8,515 nt of DNA. Source: an uncultured Eubacteriales bacterium. GTDB lineage: Bacteria; Bacillota; Clostridia; Oscillospirales; CAG-382. The stretch is taken from positions 1 through 8,515 of the forward strand of contig CAKSCN010000108.1 of NCBI GenBank assembly GCA_934444485.1. The letters run 5' to 3'. A program made the position numbers and the translations under genes. Of the stretch, positions 1-5,780 are shown in pieces; position 1 is the first letter of the stretch, and the number at the start of each line of letters is the position of its first letter. Below the pieces are notes generated by a model. That model had not been told where the DNA came from. It was given only the letters and a program-made list of their open reading frames with translations, and searched no databases.

Positions 1-418
1 TCATTATGTCGCTTATACGCTCGTCGTTCTCCGAACCGGATATGAGACTTGCGTTTTCGAGTACGTCCGACCAATCCTCACGGTCAAACCTGTATTCGCC
101 GTGTTCGATAAACGGCATCTCCGTCGCCTCGGAAATGCTCGTCATAAGAAGCGCCGCCGACTCAAAATCCATTCCGAGAAGTTCCCCCTTGCCCGAGTCC
201 GAAAGTAAAACGAGCTTCTGCGCTCCGAGTGCCGAAAGACCCCGAGTGCCGAAGTAAAGGTCGTCGCTCTCTGCGGTGAAGCCTACGGATTTGTCCGTGT
301 GCAGCTCACTGCCGAGCGAAACAGCGCTGTCAGCTTCCGTTCTGCCGTCTTTGCCGCAAACAATGCCGATATCGTTTGCACGGGTTTCCCTAAATTTTGC
401 TGTTCTTATAAGTATCAT
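1..418 (-). CDS. Unrecognised protein, N-terminal part (runs off the left edge)
   Basis: An open frame of 139 codons starts with ATG at 418-416 and reads leftward to the window edge without a stop, so only the N-terminus is seen. It begins MILIRTAKFRETRANDIGIV and continues as an acidic, soluble-looking chain. There is no signal peptide and no transmembrane segment. Mid-region features are a stretch GFTAESDDLYFGTRGLSALG and a segment of alternating hydrophobic and acidic residues ending in a Glu/Asp-rich part. The start is supported by a GGGGG-type ribosome binding site (AAGGGGG on the minus strand, about 429-435) and by a TATAAT box at 452-457, giving a leader of roughly 27 nt. I do not recognise the family. 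It is divergent from the large SLH protein gene and shares its regulatory spacer, so common control is possible. Codon use looks like that of the neighbouring genes. Confidence 0.8.
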   Translation of the reverse strand, partial: MILIRTAKFRETRANDIGIVCGKDGRTEADSAVSLGSELHTDKSVGFTAESDDLYFGTRGLSALGAQKLVLLSDSGKGELLGMDFESAALLMTSISEATEMPFIEHGEYRFDREDWSDVLENASLISGSENDERISDIM

Positions 419-451
419 ATACGTACATCCCCCTTTTCGGTTCCTGTACCA

Positions 452-480
452 ATTATACAATATTATGTGTACAATAAAAA
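452..480 (-). promoter_or_regulatory. Promoter of the leftward unknown gene
   Basis: On the minus strand a perfect TATAAT lies at 457-452. A weak -35 (TTTTTA, 3 of 6 consensus bases) lies 17 bp upstream at 480-475. Transcription would start near 445, about 27 nt before the ATG. The spacer contains one of the TGTACA palindromes (468-473), where a bound repressor would block polymerase. The weak -35 beside a perfect -10 fits a regulated promoter; this last point is inference. Confidence 0.55.
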
Positions 481-561
481 GTACTTTTGCAGAATTTGCT
501 CGATTTTTGTAAGTTTCCGCATTTTTGGATTTTGAATTTTACGGTCGCCTCGGAGAAAATG

Positions 562-573
562 CGGTGCGCACCG
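562..573. repeat. 12-bp perfect palindrome (candidate operator or hairpin)
   Basis: CGGTGCGCACCG equals its own reverse complement. It is GC-rich within a strongly AT-rich spacer. Its right half overlaps a longer inverted repeat, ATTTTACGGT at 536-545 against ACCGTTAAAT at 570-579 (9 of 10 complementary, 24 bp apart). No T-run follows on either strand, so it is unlikely to be a terminator. A dimeric regulator site is more plausible, by inference. Confidence 0.4.
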
Positions 574-679
574 TTAAATTGTACAAAATATATCACTCTG
601 TATTGTACATATTGCCATGCGGCTGTATTAATTGTACAAATTAGTACAGGTCGGACGGCAAATTGAGCAGATTTGTACA

Positions 680-708
680 TTGACAAATAATCCTGTATCA
701 TATATAAT
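680..708 (+). promoter_or_regulatory. Consensus sigma-A promoter of the large SLH/beta-helix gene
   Basis: A perfect TTGACA (680-685) is separated by exactly 17 bp from a perfect TATAAT (703-708), the ideal housekeeping promoter. The predicted start is near 715, leaving an untranslated leader of about 60 nt. A TGTACA palindrome (674-679) ends at the base just before the -35. Such a strong core promoter for a very large exported protein would be expected to need a repressor, which fits the array upstream. Confidence 0.85.
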
Positions 709-762
709 TTACGTGTAGAGGCAAAGCGGCAGACGGCCGCAAACGGAAACTCTTCATCAAGA

Positions 763-770
763 AAGGAAGG
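763..770 (+). promoter_or_regulatory. Ribosome binding site of the large protein
   Basis: AAGGAAGG lies 5 nt before the ATG at 776. It supports this start, which is followed at once by a lysine-rich signal peptide. Confidence 0.8.
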
Positions 771-775
771 TCTTA

Positions 776-3700
776 ATGAAAAAAACCATGAAGCTCGCGG
801 CATTTCTCCTTGCCGTGACAACACTTCTCACAACCGCATTCTTTGTGTCTGCGGCCGACGCCTACGAACCCGAGATAGGGGATGGCTACGTCACTTTCGA
901 CTACAGCCGTGTATTCACCTCTATCTGCGACAATAAAAAGTCCGCAAAGGTTGAAAAGGACGTCGCATTTGAGGGTAAAACCGCAATTAAGGTAACTCCC
1001 ACACCCGATATCAACGACGCAGGCTGGATTAACCTCGACGGCGGCGGAGAAATGTCGAAATCCAAGCTTGTAACGCTTCCCGACTATAAGTATGTAACTA
1101 TTGAGTACTATTACGACACAAAAGCTCCGAAGTACGACGGCAACCTTGCATTCAGATACCTCGGCACAGGACTGGGCGGCAAGGTCGTTGAGGTTGCGTC
1201 TGCCGAGAAGATAGTCGTCGGCGCATGGGCGACCGCAACCTTTGATTTCAGCGGAAAGATAGAGGATAAGGTAAATTCCGAAGCCGGCTATCTCACGCAG
1301 ATTCATTTTCTCCCGTTTGGCAAGACGAATCCCACGGATTTTACTCCCGAGGATATTCTCTACGTCTCGAAGATAACCTTCAGCAAGAATAATCCCGAGG
1401 CGGATAAGCCGCATGAAGTTGAGTTTACAAAGGGCAACCCCGATGCCGAGGGCGACGCTCCCGAGATAGGGGACGGCTATGTTTCATTCGACTACAGCCG
1501 TATATTCTCCTCTATCTGCGACAACAAGAAGTCCGCAAAGGTTGAAAGGGATGTCGAGTTTGAGGGCAAAACCGCAATCAAGGTAACACCCACGCCCGGT
1601 CTTGACGATGCGCCCTGGATTAACCTTGACAGTCTTGGAGGAGAATTCGCAAAATCTAAGCTCGTAACGCTCCCCGATTACAAGTACGTAACCGTGGAGT
1701 ACTATTACGACACAAAAGCACCGAAGTACGACGGTAATCTTGTGTTCAGATATCTCGGCGCAGGTCTCGGCGGCAAGATGGCTGAGGTTGCGTCTGCGGA
1801 GAAAATAGTTGTAGGTGCATGGGCGACGGCAACCTTTGACTTCAGCGGAAAGATTGAAGATAAGGTAAATTCCGAAATCGGATACCTCACACAGACTCAT
1901 TTTCTCCCCTTTGGCAAAACAAACCCCACGGTGCTTACTTCCGAGGATGTTCTATATGTTTCGAAGATAACCTTCAGCAAGAATAATCCCGAGGCGGATA
2001 AGCCGCATGAAGTTGAGTTTACAAAGGGCAACCCCGATGCCGAGGGCGACGCTCCCGGGAAGCTCTCTCTCAAGGCGGGTGAAAAGTTCAAGCTCCCCGA
2101 ATGTCCGTTTACTCTCAGCTACGGCGATTTTTCCGGCTGGAATCTCGGAGGCGGCGAGTTCGGAAAGCCCGGCGATGAGGTCACGATGGGCGAAACGCCT
2201 ATGACCATAGCCGCCGTTTGGAAGGAAAGATACGATTATCCCGAGTATTCTATACTCGAATTCTGCGACTACCAGAACGGCATAGTTGACAACAACGACA
2301 CCGCAGCTGTGTTTGAGAACGTTGTCGAGGACGGCAAAAATGCGGTAAAGTTCATGCCTAATATCTCATCTGCAGCAGGACGTATAACCTTCGAGGGCTA
2401 CAGATACCGGGGCGCCATGATAGAACTCGGATACTATAAGTGGCTTACAATCGAATATAAGTACATTTCCGAAAAGCCCGTATCTCCCAAAATGCAGATA
2501 GGCATTCTGAACGGGGGACTCACAGGTTCATACAGCAGGGAGTCCGAGGAAACAATAGTAACCGATAAGTGGAGCTATGCAACGTTCGATCTTACCGGCA
2601 CCGTTCCCGATCTTACAAAACCTCAGCACTTCCTCGTACAAATGCACATGAGACCGTTCGGATTAAGTGTGAAGCCGTCCGAGCTTGACAAGAACGACAC
2701 GATGTATATCGCACGTCTCATATTCTCCGCAAACAAACCCAACTTCGGAACGCATGAGCCGTATATGACAGGCTACGCCGACGGCACCTTCAAGCCTAAC
2801 AAGACGATAACAAGAGCTGAAGCGTGCACGGTTGTGGCAAGACTCCTCGAAACTGAAGACAAGATAACCGGCACATCGTCCTTCACAGACGTTGCCGCAG
2901 ATAAGTGGTACGCAAAGTACATAGGCTTCTGCGAGGCGAAGGGTCTTCTTAAGTCCTACAGCGGTGCCTTCCTCCCGGATCAGGCTATAACAAGAGCCGA
3001 GTTTGCCGAGCTTGTTTACAATATGGGACTCGTTTCGGCTACAGACAAGGAGATTAAGTTTACCGATGTTGCGGAGACTCATCCGAAGTACGCCGCAATC
3101 AAAGCAGCCGCTTCCGCAGGACTTATCACAGGCTATGCAGACGGCACATTCCTCCCCGACAGAACAATAACGCGTGCGCAGGCTGTTACTGTTATTAACC
3201 GTGCAAGAGGCACGTCAAAGACGGCAAGCGCGCTTTCCTCCGATTACAAATCCGCTTTCAGCGATGTTGATTCCTCCTACTGGGCGTACGCCGACATCGC
3301 TGAGGCTTCCACAAAACACAGCTGTTTTGCAGGAGCATGGGTTGGTGCAAAGTCCTCGTCCGGAGGCGGTGAAAACGAAGACGATACCGGTATCGACTAT
3401 GCGGCAGGCAACGCAAAGGTTGCGGAGCTTGACAAGCTCTCCGAGGAGAGAATAAAGGCTATACGTGCAACTAAGTCCGAGCATCCCGAAATCACGGGTA
3501 AAACTTACTATGTTTCCCCGAACGGAGATGATACCAAGGATGGACTCACACCCGCAACCGCATGGAAAACAATGAAAAAGGTGAATACCTTAGCGCTTAC
3601 AAGCGGTGGCGTAGGCGTATTGTTTGAAAGAGGCGGAGTTTGGAGAGAGAGACTTTATGCTCAGGGAGGAATTACGTACTCCGCATACGGCGAAGGTGAC

Positions 3701-4885
3701 AAGCCGAAGCTTTACGGTTCTCCGGAAAACGGTGCGGACGCTTCCAAGTGGACACTCATAAGCGAAAATAAAGAAAGCGGTGCGAAGATCTGGAAATACT
3801 CCAACGAGGGTATGGTTGACGTCGGCAATATCGTATTTGACGGAAAATCATATGCACGCAAGCTCAATCTTAATTATGCCGGCGGAAAGTTCATGATTAA
3901 CAAGAGTGTTGAGTTTGATATGAACACGCACCTTGACACCGACCTCACTTTCTTCCACAAGGCGGATTCCAAACTTAACGGAAGCAGCGTGCCGGATGTT
4001 AACACAGCAACCGGAGCGATATACCTGCGCTGTGATAAGGGCAACCCCGGTGAGCTTTATAAGGATATCGAGTTCAGCACGAGAGGCAATATCGTTTCGA
4101 TAAGCGGCAACTACGTGACAATCGACAATCTTTGCATTATGTACGGCGGAAGCCACGGCGTAGGTTCCGGTTCCGTAACGGGACTCACCGTGAGAAACTG
4201 CGAGATAGGCTGGATAGGCGGCTCGGTTCAGAACTACAACTCGAGCACCGGCGCACTCACACGTTTCGGAAACGGCGTTGAGGTATACGGAAGCTGCGAC
4301 GATTACACCGTTGAAAACTGCTACATTTGGCAGAACTATGACGCCGGCGTTACTCATCAGTACAGCTCTTCGCAGACCGGTTCCTGCACGATGGACAATG
4401 TAACCTACAAGGGTAACGTAATTGAGGACTGCGTATACAGCATAGAATACTTCCTCAGTTCGGCATCCGATAATGCTGTCAAGAGAAGCGGCAAGAATAT
4501 CCTCTTTGAGGACAACATACTTCGCCGTGCAGGCTACGGTTTCGGTTCGACCCGACCCGATGGCAATGTTCAGTGTCACATCAGAGCGTGGACATCGAGC
4601 AATCCCTTCGAGAACTACGTCATTAAGAACAATTACTTTGACAGAAGCACATGGGGGCTTATTCAGGTGACAGCCGCTTATAAGGCATGGTTTCCAAAGA
4701 TGGAGGGCAACACCTTCATTCAGGGCTACGGCAACAATCTTGCACAGTACGTTATCGTTGAGGGTACAATGTACAAAATGTATGCCAACGCAGAAAAAAC
4801 CATAAAGGAAACCTTCGGCGACGTCTCTGCAAATGTATTTTACGTTGAGAGAATACCCGATTATAAATTTTCGCCCGAAAACTGA
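776..4885 (+). CDS. Secreted modular protein: tandem beta-modules, internal SLH repeats, C-terminal right-handed beta-helix (putative polysaccharide lyase/hydrolase)
   Basis: This 1369-residue exported protein probably binds and cleaves polysaccharide at the cell surface. Residues 1-26 form a signal peptide (basic MKKTMK, hydrophobic core, likely cut VSA/AD). Residues 32-228 and 229-426 are two near-identical copies of one module, rich in Tyr and beta-strand patterns, ending in a Glu/Pro/Asp-rich linker. Residues 427-488 resemble one InlB/Flg_new-type beta repeat (G-W core, PGD, ending AAVW). Residues 489-655 are a third, diverged copy of the module (TIEY, ATFD, PFG and YIARLIFS/YVSKITFS patterns align). 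Residues 660-848 carry SLH repeats with ITRAE at 678-682 and 738-742 and ITRAQ at 798-802. After a Ser/Gly/acidic linker, a beta-helix runs from YYVSPNGDD (911-919) to the end with many short N-rich turns, as in pectate-lyase-like enzymes. SLH repeats normally hold proteins on wall polymers. The lyase/hydrolase activity and substrate are inference; no catalytic residue can be assigned by eye. Confidence 0.9.
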   Translation: MKKTMKLAAFLLAVTTLLTTAFFVSAADAYEPEIGDGYVTFDYSRVFTSICDNKKSAKVEKDVAFEGKTAIKVTPTPDINDAGWINLDGGGEMSKSKLVTLPDYKYVTIEYYYDTKAPKYDGNLAFRYLGTGLGGKVVEVASAEKIVVGAWATATFDFSGKIEDKVNSEAGYLTQIHFLPFGKTNPTDFTPEDILYVSKITFSKNNPEADKPHEVEFTKGNPDAEGDAPEIGDGYVSFDYSRIFSSICDNKKSAKVERDVEFEGKTAIKVTPTPGLDDAPWINLDSLGGEFAKSKLVTLPDYKYVTVEYYYDTKAPKYDGNLVFRYLGAGLGGKMAEVASAEKIVVGAWATATFDFSGKIEDKVNSEIGYLTQTHFLPFGKTNPTVLTSEDVLYVSKITFSKNNPEADKPHEVEFTKGNPDAEGDAPGKLSLKAGEKFKLPECPFTLSYGDFSGWNLGGGEFGKPGDEVTMGETPMTIAAVWKERYDYPEYSILEFCDYQNGIVDNNDTAAVFENVVEDGKNAVKFMPNISSAAGRITFEGYRYRGAMIELGYYKWLTIEYKYISEKPVSPKMQIGILNGGLTGSYSRESEETIVTDKWSYATFDLTGTVPDLTKPQHFLVQMHMRPFGLSVKPSELDKNDTMYIARLIFSANKPNFGTHEPYMTGYADGTFKPNKTITRAEACTVVARLLETEDKITGTSSFTDVAADKWYAKYIGFCEAKGLLKSYSGAFLPDQAITRAEFAELVYNMGLVSATDKEIKFTDVAETHPKYAAIKAAASAGLITGYADGTFLPDRTITRAQAVTVINRARGTSKTASALSSDYKSAFSDVDSSYWAYADIAEASTKHSCFAGAWVGAKSSSGGGENEDDTGIDYAAGNAKVAELDKLSEERIKAIRATKSEHPEITGKTYYVSPNGDDTKDGLTPATAWKTMKKVNTLALTSGGVGVLFERGGVWRERLYAQGGITYSAYGEGDKPKLYGSPENGADASKWTLISENKESGAKIWKYSNEGMVDVGNIVFDGKSYARKLNLNYAGGKFMINKSVEFDMNTHLDTDLTFFHKADSKLNGSSVPDVNTATGAIYLRCDKGNPGELYKDIEFSTRGNIVSISGNYVTIDNLCIMYGGSHGVGSGSVTGLTVRNCEIGWIGGSVQNYNSSTGALTRFGNGVEVYGSCDDYTVENCYIWQNYDAGVTHQYSSSQTGSCTMDNVTYKGNVIEDCVYSIEYFLSSASDNAVKRSGKNILFEDNILRRAGYGFGSTRPDGNVQCHIRAWTSSNPFENYVIKNNYFDRSTWGLIQVTAAYKAWFPKMEGNTFIQGYGNNLAQYVIVEGTMYKMYANAEKTIKETFGDVSANVFYVERIPDYKFSPEN
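869..1459 (+). repeat. Tandem intragenic repeat, copy 1 (197 codons)
   Basis: This unit begins at the PEIGDGYV codons and ends at EGDA. It is followed directly by copy 2. By eye the two differ at roughly 25 of about 197 residues. Their last ~96 bp (1367-1462 against 1961-2056) are identical at the DNA level. The module looks like a beta-sandwich of the kind used for carbohydrate binding, but I cannot name a family. Confidence 0.9.
1460..2053 (+). repeat. Tandem intragenic repeat, copy 2 (198 codons)
   Basis: This is the second copy of the module, one codon longer than the first: NLDSLGGE replaces NLDGGGE. It is in frame and joined without a gap. Downstream it gives way to the InlB-like segment and then the third, clearly older copy (about 2240-2740), whose protein-level similarity is visible only in motifs. 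Confidence 0.9.
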
Positions 4886-4886
4886 G

Positions 4887-4910
4887 CTGCGGTCTCTGAC
4901 ACCGCCGCAG
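4887..4910 (+). repeat. Small GC hairpin after the stop codon
   Basis: CTGCGG (4887-4892) pairs with CCGCAG (4905-4910). It has no T-run of its own and lies just upstream of the real terminator. It may protect the mRNA 3' end, but this is only inferred. Confidence 0.35.
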
Positions 4911-4927
4911 TGAGGTGAAATCGGAAA

Positions 4928-4962
4928 GGGAGAACGGATAAAACCGTTCTCCCTATTTTTTT
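4928..4962 (+). terminator. Strong intrinsic terminator of the large gene
   Basis: A perfect 10-bp stem GGGAGAACGG (4928-4937) / CCGTTCTCCC (4944-4953) with a 6-nt ATAAAA loop is followed by TATTTTTTT. It lies 43 bp after the stop codon at 4885 and should insulate the downstream methyltransferase gene. Confidence 0.95.
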
Positions 4963-4971
4963 ATAAAACCG

Positions 4972-5000
4972 TGGAAATATTCACATTGCAGTGGTACAAT
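4972..5000 (+). promoter_or_regulatory. Promoter of the methyltransferase gene (shared element, copy A)
   Basis: TGGAAA (4972-4977), a 17-bp spacer and TACAAT (4995-5000) form a reasonable sigma-A promoter. It begins only about 10 bp after the T-run of the preceding terminator. The spacer contains TCACATT...G.GG, also found at the same spacing ahead of the lipoprotein gene at 5712-5740. Transcription would begin near 5007, leaving a leader of about 88 nt. Confidence 0.6.
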
Positions 5001-5005
5001 TAAAC

Positions 5006-5048
5006 CGAAAGCAGAAAGTCTTTCGCATACGAGTGAAGCGAAAATGCG
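5006..5048 (+). other. Structured 5' leader of the methyltransferase mRNA
   Basis: The predicted leader starts with a hairpin, CGAAAG (5006-5011) with CTTTCG (5020-5025) around an 8-nt loop. It overlaps a competing pairing, CGCAT (5024-5028) with ATGCG (5044-5048). The two pairings share two bases, so they could be partly exclusive. No known riboswitch class is recognised. Confidence 0.3.
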
Positions 5049-5079
5049 GTTCTCGGTTATAACACATTACAGCCGGATT

Positions 5080-5086
5080 AAAGGAG
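5080..5086 (+). promoter_or_regulatory. Ribosome binding site deciding the methyltransferase start
   Basis: AAAGGAG sits 8 nt before ATG 5095. The in-frame ATG at 5044 has no comparable site, so 5095 is preferred. Confidence 0.8.
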
Positions 5087-5094
5087 TGACGGGT

Positions 5095-5706
5095 ATGTCG
5101 TTTTTTCAAAACACGTGTAAGCCGAAGGGAATCGGCGGCAGAATAATGGTCGCTGTGATGAATGTGGGGCATTCGTCTATGGCGAAGTGGGGATTTAAAC
5201 ACATTGACATAGCGGATAACGGCATATGCCTCGATATAGGATGCGGCGGCGGTTCAAATGTAAGGCGGCTGTTGAAAAAATGCCCCTGCGGCAAAGTAAC
5301 CGGCATTGATTATTCCGAGGTCAGCGTGGAAAAATCACGTGAAGTCAATAAAGCAGAAATTTTGAATAAGCGCTGTAATATTTTGCAGGGGAACGTAATG
5401 GAGCTTCCTTTTGAAGATGAAACCTTTGATGTTGTAACTGCGTTTGAGACGATATATTTCTGGTCCGATATCACCGAGGCGTTTAGGCAGGTGTACCGAG
5501 TCCTGAAAAAAGAAGGCATATTCATGATTTGCAACGAGTCGGACGGAAAGAATCCGAAAGACGAAAAATGGATCGATATCATACAGGGAATGAGGATTTA
5601 CTCACCCGAACAAATAAGAGAGTCCTTGGAGAGTGTCGGTTTTGAAAACACGGAAATCGACATTGACAAAAAAGGATGGATTTGCGCCGTTTGCAAAAAA
5701 GTGTAA
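5095..5706 (+). CDS. Class I SAM-dependent methyltransferase
   Basis: A 203-residue cytosolic protein of the Methyltransf_11/UbiE-like superfamily that should transfer a methyl group from S-adenosylmethionine to a small-molecule acceptor. Motif I is LDIGCGGGS at residues 46-54, the SAM-binding glycine loop. The acidic residue at the end of strand 2 is D72 in TGIDYS. QGNVMELPFEDETFDVV (98-114) corresponds to motifs II/III around strand 4, and YRVLKKEGIFMI is the usual post-motif segment. The N-terminal KPKGIGGRIM...MNVGHSSMAKWG lead-in is common in clostridial members of this group. The start at 5095 gives a family-typical length; starting at 5044 would add 17 residues without recognisable motif. 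It follows a strong terminator, so it has its own promoter. The lipoprotein gene starts 74 bp downstream without a clear terminator between, so partial read-through is likely. The acceptor substrate cannot be inferred. Confidence 0.9.
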   Translation: MSFFQNTCKPKGIGGRIMVAVMNVGHSSMAKWGFKHIDIADNGICLDIGCGGGSNVRRLLKKCPCGKVTGIDYSEVSVEKSREVNKAEILNKRCNILQGNVMELPFEDETFDVVTAFETIYFWSDITEAFRQVYRVLKKEGIFMICNESDGKNPKDEKWIDIIQGMRIYSPEQIRESLESVGFENTEIDIDKKGWICAVCKKV

Positions 5707-5711
5707 AAGCG

Positions 5712-5740
5712 CAGAAACGCTCACATTTCGGCGGTACAAT
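5712..5740 (+). promoter_or_regulatory. Promoter of the lipoprotein gene (shared element, copy B)
   Basis: CAGAAA (5712-5717), 17 bp and TACAAT (5735-5740) mirror the promoter ahead of the methyltransferase. Aligning 4971-5004 with 5711-5744 gives about 24 of 34 identical positions, including TCACATT and GGTACAAT. Most mismatches are C/T or A/G changes. The leader would be about 34 nt. Confidence 0.55.
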
Positions 5741-5780
5741 AAATATATGAAAACTTACGGTTTCGAGAGGGGGAATCGGT

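Larger units (their letters stand above)
419..775. other. Divergent intergenic regulatory region with TGTACA array
   Basis: This 357-bp AT-rich spacer separates the two divergent genes and contains no convincing ORF. It holds a promoter for each gene. Exact TGTACA palindromes lie at 468-473, 580-585, 604-609, 633-638 and 674-679, with near copies TGTACC at 445-450 and AGTACA at 643-648. Most exact copies sit in a wider (A/T)TTGTACA(A/T) context. There is also a 12-bp palindrome at 562-573 inside a larger inverted repeat (536-545 with 570-579). The first TGTACA lies in the core promoter of the left gene and the last directly abuts the -35 of the right gene, as expected for operator sites. The cognate regulator is unknown. 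Confidence 0.6.

Noticed and set aside
773..1414. 213-codon minus-strand open frame over the signal peptide and first module
   Set aside because: A similar antisense frame appears over the second copy (1484-1900), as expected if it only mirrors the repeated coding sequence. No promoter or ribosome site fits.
3848..4579. 243-codon open frame on the minus strand within the big gene
   Set aside because: It lies antisense to the clearly real beta-helix coding frame, lacks a ribosome site, and its composition (Val/Ala-rich without domain signature) is typical of mirrored codon bias.
5044..5094. Upstream in-frame ATG extending the methyltransferase by 17 residues
   Set aside because: No ribosome site at 5044, while AAAGGAG is ideally placed for 5095. 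The extra residues carry no family motif.
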